64,000 nucleotides of DNA from Hoplostethus atlanticus (Eukaryota > Chordata > Actinopteri > Trachichthyiformes > Trachichthyidae): positions 2,298,501-2,362,500 of the forward strand of contig JAXDDX010000019.1 of assembly GCA_034670405.1 (NCBI GenBank). The letters run 5' to 3'. Each line of letters starts with the position of its first letter. The first letter of the stretch is position 1. A program made the translations under genes and the position numbers. This document shows, one piece after another, positions 52,381 through 64,000 of the stretch. The notes under the pieces are model-generated. The model was not told where the DNA came from and made no database searches. It saw only the letters and a list, made by a program, of their open reading frames with translations.

Positions 52381-52939
52381 TGTTACGGTGTCCCAGGTGG
52401 GACCCAAAAGCAGAACCGAAACTCAGAGGGAGGATGAACAAAGGTTTATTATGAAGAGAAAACCGGGGGAGGTAGACAGGAGCGGAGGTAGTGGACAGGG
52501 CTGGAGGCGGAAGCAGGGGGAGCCGGAGGGACTGGTGGTGAACGTGGCAGGCAGAGGAAGAGCAGGTAGACAGGCAGGGAGGAATGCGGTATGGCTGGGT
52601 ACGGGTGGAGATCTTGGGATGAGAAGAGATCAGGGTTAACACACAAACACACAGGTAGTCAAGGCTTTAGTCCGAAATACAAGGGCCGGGAACGAGATGT
52701 ACCACACTGGCTGAATAACGATCTGGCGATGAGTGGATGCAAGGCCAGGGTTTTTATACTGGTGGTGATGACTTGATGGATAGCAGGTGTGCGGGGTAGA
52801 GCAGGTGATCGGGATGAGGTGATGATGCAGGGAGGAGCCGGAGACTGGAGCCACGCCCGCCGACACATACACACACAGACAGGGACAGACAGGTAGAGAC
52901 ACATGGGGAAACACAGGGGGCACGGTGGAGACCGTGACA
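52381..52939 (-). repeat. 3' LTR of the chromovirus
   Basis: 559 bases, starting TGTTACGG and ending CCGTGACA on the + strand, with no difference seen from 57320-57878. Just inside it, at 52940-52955, a run of C on the + strand (G on the element strand) is the likely polypurine tract. Confidence 0.93.
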
Positions 52940-52950
52940 GTACCCCCCCC

Positions 52951-55900
52951 TCAACGGGAGCCTCCAGGCGACCCACCAGGCTTGTCCGGATGGGCCTGGT
53001 GGAACTCCCGAACGAGGGAGGGGTCCAGGATGAGACGACGGGAAACCCAGGTGCGTTCCTCCGGGCCATATCCCTCCCAGTCGACCAGGTATTGGTATCC
53101 CCGGCCTCGGCGGCGTACGTCCAGTAGCCGCCGGACGGTGTAGGCTGGGTGGTCGTCGATGATCCGGGGGGGTGGAGGGGGAACGGCTGGAGGGCACAAG
53201 GGGCTGACAGACACAGGTTTAATTTGGGAGACGTGGAAGGTAGGGTGAATCCTCATGGACCTGGGCAGTTTCAGTCTTACGGCAGAGGGGTTGATGATTT
53301 TATCGATCTCGTAAGGACCAATAAACCGGGGGGACAGTTTCTTTGAGATGACCCTAAGGGGAATATCCCTTGAGGACAGCCAAACTCTCTGACCTGGGCG
53401 ATACTCCGGAGCCGGGGTCCGGTGACGGTCGGCCAGGCGTCGGTTGCGGTCGGCAGTGCGGAGGAGCGCGGAGCGTGTCTCCCTCCAGATCCGACGGCAA
53501 CGACGTAGGTGGGCCTGCACAGATGGAACCGCGATCTCCTCCTCCTGGGCTGGGAACAGGGGAGGTTGATAGCCCAAGGAGGCCTCAAATGGTGACCTCC
53601 CCATGGCTGCACTGGGGAGCGAGTTATGGGCATACTCTACCCACGGTAGCTGGGAGCTCCAGGAGGAGGGGTTGCGAGCGGCGACGCAGCGGAGCGCGGA
53701 CTCCAGGTCTTGGTTAGCCCGCTCCGTTTGGCCGTTGGTCTGGGGATGGAATCCGGAGGAGAGGCTCACCGAGGCTCCCAGGGCCATGCAGAAAGACCTC
53801 CACACCTGGGAGATGAATTGTGGCCCCCGGTCTGACACGATGTCCGAGGGAATCCCATGGAGGCGAAGGACATGAAGGGTAAGCAGCTCGGCCGTCTCAT
53901 GGGCTGTGGGGAGTTTGGGGAGGGCAACAAAGTGTGCAGTCTTTGAAAAACGGTCGACGATGGTGAGTATGGTGGTGTTACCTTGAGAGGGGGGTAGTCC
54001 GGTGATGAAGTCGAGTGCGATGTGGGACCAGGGGCGACTGGGAACAGGTAGGGGGCGGAGCAGGCCAGCCGGGGGCCGGTGGGAGGTCTTTCCACGCGCA
54101 CACACTGTGCAAGCGGCGACGAAGGTGCGGGTGTCGGCCTCCATAGTCGGCCACCAAAAGTGTCCTCTGAGGAGCGCCAGCGTGCGGCCCATTCCCGGAT
54201 GGCAGGCCAACCGGGACGTGTGACCCCACTGGAGGACCTGGGAGCGGACAGAGTTGGGAACAAACAAACGGTTAGGGGGGCCGTTACCTGGGTCGGGCTG
54301 GGTCTGCTGGGCTTGCCTCACCGTCGCCTCGATTTCCCAGGTAACAGCAGCCACCACGCAGGAAGACGGGAGGATGGTGTCCGGGGTGGCCGGCGCCTCC
54401 TGGGAGACATGCAGGCGGGAGAGAGCGTCCGGCTTAGTGTTGCGGGATCCAGGGCGATAGGTGAGGATAAAAGAGAAACGTCCAAAGAACAAGGCCCAAC
54501 GAGCCTGACGGGAATTGAGGCGCTTGGCTGACTGGAGGTAGGCAAGGTTTTTGTGGTCTGTCCAGACCACAAAAGGAAGTTCGGCCCCCTCCAGCCAGTG
54601 TCTCCACTCCTCCAAGGCCAGCTTCACGGCCAGCAACTCCCAGTTGCCTACGTCGTAGTTCCGTTCGGCGGGTGACAGACGACGAGACAGGAAGGCGCAG
54701 GGATGGAGTTTCTGGTCCGAGCTGGATCGTTGGGAGAGGACCGCCCCGACCCCCGTGTCAGAGGCATCCACCTCCACGACGAACTGGCGCGAGGGGTCGG
54801 GGTGGACCAGGATGGGTGCGGACGTGAAGCGCCTCTTCAGCTCAGTGAAGGCCCGTCCCGCCTCGGGGGTCCAGGTGAAGGGGAGTGCCGGAGAGGTGAG
54901 CTTGGTCAGTGGGGCAGCGATGCGACTGTAGTCTCTAATAAAACGGCGATAAAAATTGGCGAAGCCAAGGAAGCGCTGTAGTTGTTTCCGGGACGTGGGC
55001 GTAGGCCACTCGACCACAGCTTGGATCTTGCCTGGATCTGGTCGCACCTGCCCGCACTCGATGATATAGCCCAGGAAGCTCACCGAACTGGCGTGGAACT
55101 CGCACTTCTCTGCCTTAACAAACAACTTGTTCTCCAGCAGGCGTTGCAAAACCTGGCGGACGTGTTGGACGTGCTCCTCTAGGTTGCGGGAGAAGATGAG
55201 GATGTCGTCGATGTACACAAACACGGAACGATTCAGGAAGTCCCGGAGGACGTCGTTAACCAGGGCTTGGAAGACGGCGGGGGCGTTGGTCAGGCCGAAG
55301 GGCATAACTAGGTATTCGAAGTGTCCCACCGGAGTATTAAACGCCGTCTTCCACTCATCCCCTTCTCGAATCCTCACCAGGTGGTAGGCGTTTCGCAGGT
55401 CCAATTTTGAAAATACCGTGGCGTCCTGCAGGGGCTCAAAAGCAGAGTTTATCAAAGGCAGAGGATATTTATTCTTGATGGTGATATTGTTCAGCCCCCG
55501 GAAGTCAATGCAGGGGCGGAGAGACAGGTCTTTCTTTGACACAAAGAAGAACCCTGCTCCTACCGGGGATGAGGAGGGCTTGATGATACCCGCAGCCAGA
55601 GAGTCCCTGATGTAGCCCTCCATGGTCTGCCTTTCCGGACGGGATAGGTTGTAGAGACGGCTGGACGGTAGAGTGGCTCCCGGGAGGAGGTCTATGGCAC
55701 AGTCGTAGGGACGATGAGGAGGCAGTGAGAGGGCCTGCTGTTTACTGAAGACCTCCCCCAGGTCATGGTAAACAGATGGAATGGTGGTTAGGTCCAGGGG
55801 CTCGGGCAGCGATGGAGCGGCTAAGCCCTCTGTTGGGGAAAGAGCAGACCGTAGACACGTGGAAAGGCAAAATGGACTCCAGCTGCTTACCTTGCCGGTG

Positions 55901-57306
55901 GCCCAGTCGAGGTGGGGGTTGTGCAGCTGGAGCCAGGGGTAACCGAGGATGATGGGTGCATGAGGTGACGAGATGACGTGGAACCGGATCTGCTCGCGGT
56001 GGTTGCCGGAGAGGATGAGGAGTAAAGGCTTGGTCTGGTGGGTGACCCGAGCCAGAAGTCTGCCATCCAAGGCGTTGGCGTCCAGGGGAGCAGCTAAGGG
56101 CTCTATGGCGAGACCGGCTTGTGAGGCGAGGCTGGCGTCGAGGAAGTTCGCATCAGCCCCAGAGTCCACTAAAGCCACCAGGGGCAGGGTCTCCTGATCC
56201 CAGCACAGGGTGGCCTTAAACTGCATGCGGGGAACAGGAGAGACAGACACTTGACTCACCAGTATCCCCGCAGCTACTGGTGAGCCCTGCCTTTTGGTCG
56301 GGCCGGGCAGGTGGCCAAAAGGTGACCGGGTTCCCCGCAGTACAGGCATGCCCCCCGACCGCATCCGGCGCTGCCGCTCAGCTGGCGACAAGTGGGCCCT
56401 TCCCAGCTGCATGGCCTCTTCGTCCGGAGGAGTCCAGGAAAACGGGGCCGGGGTGATGGTGGAAAGAGTGGCTGCCGACCTGGCGAGAGGAGGGAGAGTG
56501 GAGGCAGAGAAGCTCGGAGACGGAACCCGTGCCGCCCCTTGTCTGCGGCGCCCCCGCAGGCGGTTGTCGAGCTGGATCGCCAGGGAGACAAGAGCCTTAA
56601 AATCTGGCGGTTCATCTCGGGCAGCTATTTCGTCCTGCAGGTGTTCATTAAGAGCATTTAAAAACGTGCCCCGAAGCGCTGCGTCGGCCCACCCCGCGTC
56701 AGCTGCCACAGTTTTAAACTCCACGGAGAAGTCCGCCACGCTTCGGGTTCCCTGACGGAGATTCGTTAGGCGCCTCGCCGCATCTCCCCAGTGAACCGGG
56801 TGGTCGAACACATCCTTAAAAGCAGCGATGAAACCCTCGAAAAGAAATCCCTCAATTGGCTGGTGTGAGTGCACTGCCTCGACCCATGCCAGTGCCCTTC
56901 CACGTAACAGCCCGATGATGTACCGTACCCTGGACTGGTCTGAGGGAAAGGTTTGTGGCCGCTGGAGGAAAATCAGGGAGCATTGTAGTAAAAACCCGCG
57001 GCACTTGTCCGCGTCTCCGGAGAAGGGTTCTGGATTCGATGCGTAGGATTCCCGGGAGGGTGGAGGCATCGGGGACGGGACCGGGAGGACTGGCTGAGAG
57101 AGCGGGGCTGTGGAGACTGGCAGAGTGAGGTGAGCAGTTAGGTTAGTTACCTGGTTGGTTAGCTGGGTGATCTGTTGTAGCATAACCTGGTTGTTTTCGG
57201 TGAGGCTCCGGAGAACTTGTTCATGCTGCCCCAAGAACTCGCCTTGGCTGGCGATGGCTCTCCGGAGTGAGGCGGTCTCCGAGTCCGGGTTCGCTGGGTC
57301 CATCAT
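52951..57306 (-). other. Chromovirus gag-pol coding region
   Basis: A long coding region of about 1450 codons starts 14 bases inside the 5' LTR. Recognisable parts on the element strand are: gag (about 56240-57306), protease (about 56060-56200), reverse transcriptase (about 55000-55700), RNase H (about 54430-54800), integrase with its H-H-C-C zinc site and catalytic core (about 53400-54250), and a chromodomain (about 53000-53150) that in this group targets integration by binding modified histones. It looks nearly whole, with perhaps one or two breaks. Sushi-like fish relatives are known to link gag and pol by ribosomal frameshifting. Confidence 0.88.
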
Positions 57307-57319
57307 GGCCAGATCGTTC

Positions 57320-57878
57320 TGTTACGGTGTCCCAGGTGGGACCCAAAAGCAGAACCGAAACTCAGAGGGAGGATGAACAAAGGTTTATTATGAAGAGAAA
57401 ACCGGGGGAGGTAGACAGGAGCGGAGGTAGTGGACAGGGCTGGAGGCGGAAGCAGGGGGAGCCGGAGGGACTGGTGGTGAACGTGGCAGGCAGAGGAAGA
57501 GCAGGTAGACAGGCAGGGAGGAATGCGGTATGGCTGGGTACGGGTGGAGATCTTGGGATGAGAAGAGATCAGGGTTAACACACAAACACACAGGTAGTCA
57601 AGGCTTTAGTCCGAAATACAAGGGCCGGGAACGAGATGTACCACACTGGCTGAATAACGATCTGGCGATGAGTGGATGCAAGGCCAGGGTTTTTATACTG
57701 GTGGTGATGACTTGATGGATAGCAGGTGTGCGGGGTAGAGCAGGTGATCGGGATGAGGTGATGATGCAGGGAGGAGCCGGAGACTGGAGCCACGCCCGCC
57801 GACACATACACACACAGACAGGGACAGACAGGTAGAGACACATGGGGAAACACAGGGGGCACGGTGGAGACCGTGACA
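57320..57878 (-). repeat. 5' LTR of the chromovirus
   Basis: 559 bases, the same in sequence as the copy at 52381-52939. Only 13 bases lie between it and the gag-pol start, and these would have to contain or overlap the primer-binding site. Confidence 0.93.
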
Positions 57879-57883
57879 TGCGT

Positions 57884-60800
57884 AGGAGGGGAAAGGTTCT
57901 ATCCATGTTGTCGCAGTTCCTACCGGTCACCAATAGAGGTCGATAAAATTCAAAGATTATTTAATACCCTTTTAAATGCTTGCTGCCTCTGCACTGTTTT
58001 GAAATTGTTTGGAAAACCCTGCAGTACTAATTCAGGATCAATGCAGGGTGATGGGTCTTAATGTTGAATACATACAATATATATATAAAAATGTAAAATG
58101 CAACATTAATGTACAAGAATAGGATATTGTACAAGAATTGGTTTATACAACATTGAAGTGAAGAGTAATTTTGTAGTTAAATACTGGATATTTTGATGGA
58201 TAATTATGTATTGTTATGTTTTACCTGCAAAATGCTGCATGTGCAAATACTAAATATAAAGTATAAAATGTACTACATATATATATAAAACCAAGATACA
58301 TATAAAGACTTGAGGCTGGACAAAAACAATAAAGATACCTCAGTACGTTCCAAGTGCAGTTCGGGCCCATAATGGCTCAGTCAATACAACTCAGATTCCA
58401 CAGGGCTTTCCAAAGATTCAATTCCTTATTGTTCAAAACACACAAGGGAACACGGTGTGGTGACCATGCATCAGTTCACACGTGTTTTTTATGTCCTCTC
58501 TAAGTACTAAATTGGATTTCTTGTCTTGGCCAGCGTCGCTCATTACGAACAACATAATCATGCCTATCAATAGTGATTGGTGAAGCACCGCCTGGGTCAT
58601 TATAAGTAATAGTGGGAGTTGAGAATCTGTTACTGTGACCCTGTCGATTCCCCAAAGCTTTATTTTCACCAATTGCCCAATTCACTATGGAGTCACAGAT
58701 CTCAACATTGTCTCATGTAATGGATTGGAGTGAAATCGCTGATCTCTCGTGAGAACCCAGTCATATATACCACTGAACCCATCACGGATACACACTGATC
58801 ACCGGTGTTTTTATTATATTCCCAAACGAGAGAAGACAGTCCACTCCACCCCTTCATTATGTACTTGATCGAAGCAGTAGCGAGGATGATATGGATATAC
58901 AGCTGGGGAGAAAAGAGGGAGAAACTTCTAATGGGCTCTTAGATGTGCAGGAACATTTAGCTCCAAAGCCAGAGGTCGTTTATATCTATCTATCTCTGTT
59001 TCTGTCTCGCTTCCTCTCTCTGGAGAGTGTAGCTCAGTCACTGTCCCTGCCCAGCAGATCCGCAAATTCAAACTCATATCTCATAGAGGATACTCTTATG
59101 TGTCTATTTTTTACACAGATTTGCCACATAAGAATGCCAAAGACTGATTGGACCAACAAAAACACCACACACACAATTACATAACGATAGGCATTTAGTT
59201 TTTGGTTCAGTCACTGTAAATTCAGCTTGAGAAATACAACCGGGTAGATATACAACAGCCATTGTTATCTTCTGGAAAACTATTGATTTCCACTGCTGCA
59301 TTCAGAGGCGAGACAAATACTTATGGTATGACTGAATGAATGAAGGTATTGACTAGCCACGTGCCGCTGGTATGATAGAGGACAGCTGGTGAGATTTTAT
59401 ACTTATACTTTATACTTTCTTTCGTTAATGTATCACTGTGAAATTAGTTGTGAGAACACATGCCAGTGCTCCAAAAAGGGGGTGTCCTGCCTTTATAAAG
59501 AGTAGCAATAATCTGCTTTTTCCTTTGAAAATTGATAATCCAATTTTTCTTGTGCTTGGTTCTTCATGCATAATGTTCTTCATGCGTCAAGATGTTCTTC
59601 ATGCATCTTCATGCATTAGACTTGTAAGGTGTGCATTGGAAGCAGCAGGGAGGGGAATTAATGAAATATGCCAATAAATGCTAAAAGCTTTTAATGTCTG
59701 TCATCACACATTATTTGACAGTGGTATCAATGACAAATTCAAACTTTTTTTGCCTACATATTCCATAAATATGACGTTTTTCAATGAAAAAGGTACCATG
59801 CTAGTCTAGTAAATTGGTGACAGCATGGTGTATGTAGTTCATGCAAAGGTGATGTAAGGGTGAGTGGATGAATATTTTGGAGGTGCCCTGGTTCATTGCA
59901 CATTAAGTGTAATAATAATAATAATGATTCATAATAATAAGCAGGATTAAAGGACACCCTGCTGCCAATAAAATGCGATTATTCTCCCAGGCAATTGCAT
60001 TAGCTAAAATATCCATCCAGCCATCACGGTAGCTATCCAATCTGAACCCATTCCGATGGCATGCATTTGCCCCCTGCAGTCATTCAGCACAGATTAATTC
60101 ATTTCTTCCTCTATATTAATTAATTTTCTATTTAATCCTACTGATAATGATGTGAATCCAATGGCAAATAAATGAGTTGATTATCTATTTTGATTTTTTT
60201 TTTTTTAATCAAATATTCCAAGTATTTCAAGAAAGACAAATTATTAAAAAGAAAAGATCCTCTTAAGACAATGAACGGATAATAGATCATAGATCCAAGC
60301 AGAGATAGCTATAATTTGGTAATAGCACTATTAATGTAACCCATTTCCAAGATTTCATGCTTATCATGTTCAGTGTTTCTTATAAACAAATTCTATATAT
60401 TTTTTTAGAATAAATCTATTCATCAGGTTTTTGTCTCTTTACTAGAAATGCTTATTTTTAATTTCTTGCAAGTATACACAGCAAATTTTCCAGTGTCGAT
60501 TTTTCATTGACAATTATATGAAATTGACCATGTTGATTGGAGAGTCCCTCATAGAGCTGATATGGCTCTGGGGCGTTAAGATGTGTTATATTAACTCAGA
60601 TGGGTGTGGATTTATATAAACACTGGCATCATGATGATCTTTACACTCTGATTCTAATAGGAAAGGAAAACAAATGTGTGAACTGCTTTCAACTGCTTTA
60701 TTCTGAAACAGCTGTGTTTCAGAATAAAGTACAGAAAAATGCTGGCCCTCAAGTGAGATCTGTTTAGTTTGGGTGATTCTAGAGAGGATTAAGGATTAAG

Positions 60801-63800
60801 TAGAAGCATATATGTCAATAACAAATATCATGGATATATGAAAATTGCCTTTTGCCATGAAGATTTGGTCTTCAAATGCCCTTCACAACAGGGGAGTCCA
60901 TGTCTGTATCACTAAGCATTTTGTAAAATCGATGTCCTTTTTGAACAACATCTGTAGTGTGGTAGTCCCTATTGGAGAGTTGGTTCTCTGTGGGTTTTTT
61001 TTCTTTTTTCTGTGTGTGTATGTGTGTGTGTGGGAGAGACCGACGTGACCCCTCGTTCAGGTTTTCTGAACATCAGCAGGATGCATTCTGGGTCAGTGAA
61101 AAGACGGATACTACTGACTTGTTCCATATTCATGAAGGAATTTGGTAAATGTAAGCAAAAGTCACTCAGGCAGAAATGATCAGAGAACAGTTTGTACCCT
61201 CATATTCTTTTATGTGGGCATCTGCTTGTGAATTTGATCTCGCCTGTCACATATTGTAAAAAAAGGGCTGGGATAAATAATAAAACATTTCTCAGCACCT
61301 CTCAGCACAGCACAAATCTTTTAGTGATTAAACATTTAAAATGCTTGTTAGATTTGGATCTGTACTTCTTAGCACCAAAGTTTTCCATATGAAATATCCA
61401 TGATTTGAAAATTGCAGCATCTACTCTAATTAAAAAAATAAATAAATAGCTGAACACTCAAAGAGGTGCAGACTATTGGCAATGATAAACTTCACAAAAA
61501 TAAATGAAATGCATTACAGCTAAAATGCCAGTGTGTAAAATAAATGTCTCAGCAAATGTACTCTCGCTCGACCATACCTTTCTCCGCATTTTCGTTTTTG
61601 GCAGAGAACGTGATTATTGTGGCATAGATTAAAAAAATGACCTGGGCTGTTTGTATTTCTGAAAACCCATCACAGTCACCCAGGGCTGGGCTTAACTCAA
61701 GACATGGCAACTGTGCCCCTCCAAAATAGTGTCCAGGAAGGGGGAAAATATTTTGTTGGTGGAAGTTACATGTTTGTTTTTTATTTTCTACTGAATGAAT
61801 TGCACAGGCCTACCATTTTGATATTCTTCCTCAAAATCGCTATAGCCAAGACTGCAAATTTCAGATTTCGCCCCCCAACATGTTAATATTCCAGTATGTA
61901 AGTACTTTAACTAAATGGGAGAATCAGCGCCCTCTGCAGGCTAACAAAACACTTGAACGAATCAACAGAGGAGGAACTATTTCCCACCGACCATGAGAGA
62001 TCGCCCACGAGAGATCGAGAGATCATTCATCACCATCATCAAACATGAAAAGGCTGCTTGATTTAGCATGATTGGCATACATTTGTATCTGAATTGGTGT
62101 GTAATATATACCTTTTTTAGGGAAGGACTGGCCAACGTTGGTCCCCTGTCCCCCCCACCTTCTAGACCAAATTTGCACCCTTGGCTATTGCTAGCTTGTT
62201 GTGTTTTCATCACTACCTCCATAGCTCACTTGTAAAGGATGGAAATTCTAGAAGAATCTCATTGAGGCTATGCCAATTACCCACTTCACTTCCTGAAGGC
62301 CACGCCACACCAGTGTGTCTGCTCTAATAAAATTATTGTGGACTTGAAAGTAAAACTATTTACATTGAAGTAATTAAACATTCCAGTACTTACAAAGTGT
62401 TGATTTTTTTTCAAGATCAAGCAAACTAGATATGTAGCATTTTAGAGTCCCATGTGCACAAACCACCCAAAAACATTTTAAAGATTTTTTCACATAGTGG
62501 TCTGTTATTACGATGTCTCCGAGATGTCCTGTGCCCAGCGTCTCACCTGCCTTGAAGGAAAAGTGAGCTGCTGGGTATCTCCACTGCTGTGCAAACAATC
62601 AATCACTGGTGATGGCAAGTGGATTACGACCCGCTATCTGTGTTCATGTGCTACTGGGACAGAGAGGAAACACATTCCCCCGGCATACTGAAATTAACTA
62701 AGTGGCACAAGAGAGAATGGCCACTGCAGTCTCTCAGGCAGGCCTCTAGCAGAAGCACGAACAAAGCGCTGCTACCTTCTTGCACGAGCCTCCTGAAGGA
62801 AATCGTGTTCTATTGTCATTGACAGCAGACAGCAGTCTCCTATTGAGAAAATATCCCATGGGTTTAGCTACCATGGCTGAACAGACAAAAGAGCGCCACC
62901 TACAGAAACTCAAACTTCATCTAGAAGGCACTCGAGAGCGCAAACCTCCACCGACATTGAACAGTTCTCCAACTTGCACCCAAAATCCATCATTCTTCTT
63001 AAGTTAAATGGTTTCTTAACCCTGCAAACAAACCCTTAGGATGTGGGATCCAGTCTATCTCTATTAGTTTCATAGTTATGGCGTAAATATCATGTAATCT
63101 TATCATCTAATGGTGCAAATCCTCACCACCAAAATCATATAAATTATTCCTTGGCCCGAGGCCAATCTGTCCACCGAGTTTCATGGCAATCAATTCATAG
63201 TTTGTTTGCAGGATAGCTCAAAAACCTAACAAGGGTGGAAACATAACCTCCTTGGCGAAGGTAAAACTCCAAGGGGAAAGACGCCACAGTGATCTCTGGA
63301 AAGTGCATCAAAGATGGTAACGCAACAATGTGATCTGTTACGGTAGTCTGCAGGCTGGTAGCACATACTGACATAGGGATGATATTGAGGCAATATACAC
63401 TAACATATGAGATATGAGCGAAGACACACTCTCTGTAGACGTGAGGTACTTGTCTTGCAGAAAATCACCATAAATTCACCAGACGTTATTGCTCTCCATT
63501 CATCTTTCCTGAGAGTTATTGCCTTTTTCCCCTTTTGGAGAATATGAGCCAATCTTCACTTGGCAATGAATGTGGCAACAATCTTCAATGGCTCTGATGT
63601 TGTAGCAAATGAGGAGGGTGAAAGAAATCAGCACAGCTCTAACAGAGATGATGTGTGTTTGTGTGTGTGTGTGTGTGTGACAGAGAAAGACAGACAGACA
63701 AGCAAGACGGGAGACAAAGAGAGACTGGACCATACAGTAAGCCTGCATGAATTAGCATTTAAACAAGAAAAATGATTTTATCATAATTTAATAAAACATT

Positions 63801-64000
63801 TTTTTTCATCACGAAAGCTGTTTTGGTGTTTGTTTGTTTTTTTGAGAACACAAAGATAGACAAACAAACAAACCCGTGGACCGTCTGTCTGGCAAAAATA
63901 AAGACGGCAACAATTGAAAGCGAGGTGTAGACATGCACATGCACGTACAAATGCACACACACACACACATATCCACCTTTTTGTAGGAATTTAAAATTGG
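57884..64000. other. Intergenic, no gene recognised
   Basis: AT-rich non-coding sequence with a degenerate TTCTTCATGCAT tandem stretch (59559-59617), a 34-bp perfect hairpin (60696-60729), a short AAT run near 59911-59925 and a TG run at 63659-63679. No open frame resembles a known protein. Confidence 0.45.
60696..60729. repeat. Perfect inverted repeat, 15-bp arms with 4-base loop
   Basis: CTTTATTCTGAAACA (60696-60710) and TGTTTCAGAATAAAG (60715-60729) are exact reverse complements separated by GCTG. Confidence 0.9.

Larger units (their letters stand above)
52381..57878 (-). mobile_element. Ty3/gypsy chromovirus (LTR retrotransposon), looks nearly whole
   Basis: This 5.5 kb element is bounded by two 559-bp LTRs and flanked by the 5-bp direct repeat TGCGT (52376-52380 and 57879-57883). 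Its long coding region on the minus strand carries, in order, gag with a zinc-knuckle region, protease (LVDSGA, about 56140-56180), reverse transcriptase (YIDD, about 55200), RNase H, integrase and a C-terminal chromodomain (about 53000-53150). This order, with integrase after RNase H, defines Ty3/gypsy, and the chromodomain marks a chromovirus. The LTRs show no difference by eye, so insertion is very recent. I see at most one or two apparent breaks. Confidence 0.92.

Overview
The window comes from a teleost fish genome. The only intact host protein gene is a single-exon slitrk5 orthologue. The rest is a long non-coding flank carrying dinucleotide microsatellites and a typically fish repeat mix: Tol2-like hAT, Tc1/mariner, tRNA-derived SINEs, an L2-type LINE, and a Ty3/gypsy chromovirus. 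The species, and whether the gene is slitrk5a or slitrk5b, cannot be read from this sequence alone.

Layout. 1-2351: CpG-rich 5' region and probable 5' UTR intron of slitrk5. 2410-5037: slitrk5 coding exon on the + strand, encoding a neuronal single-pass membrane protein with two leucine-rich-repeat blocks. It is followed by a roughly 1 kb 3' UTR ending at an AATAAA at 6017. 6041-34000: gene desert. Its recognisable contents are two divergent copies of an unexplained motif at 8977-9045 (-) and 18035-18104 (+) that both keep a perfect CAG/GTAAGT core, a Tol2-like hAT piece, a THAP-domain remnant at 16156, SINE pieces, a Tc1 transposase fossil at 20785-21510, and a complete 203-bp hAT MITE with an 8-bp target duplication at 30811-31013.

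34000-36000 is a layered repeat block. One copy of a TTAA-ended MITE lies next to a LINE scrap that is split by a 1.4 kb hAT-like transposon. That transposon still carries a BED-type zinc-finger exon with consensus splice sites. 36000-52380 holds Tc1 scraps, a degraded LINE reverse transcriptase at 42640-43450, an L2-type 3' tail, a 210-bp pure (AG)n tract, a second copy of the TTAA-ended MITE and several long CA/TG repeats. 52381-57878 is a Ty3/gypsy chromovirus on the - strand with two 559-bp LTRs that look identical by eye and a 5-bp target duplication, so it inserted recently. 57879-64000 has no gene that I can recognise.

The genes do not form a pathway. The functional unit is slitrk5 and its regulatory surroundings; the remainder is mobile DNA of different ages. 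Family calls for repeats rest on remembered family features and visible ends, not on a search.
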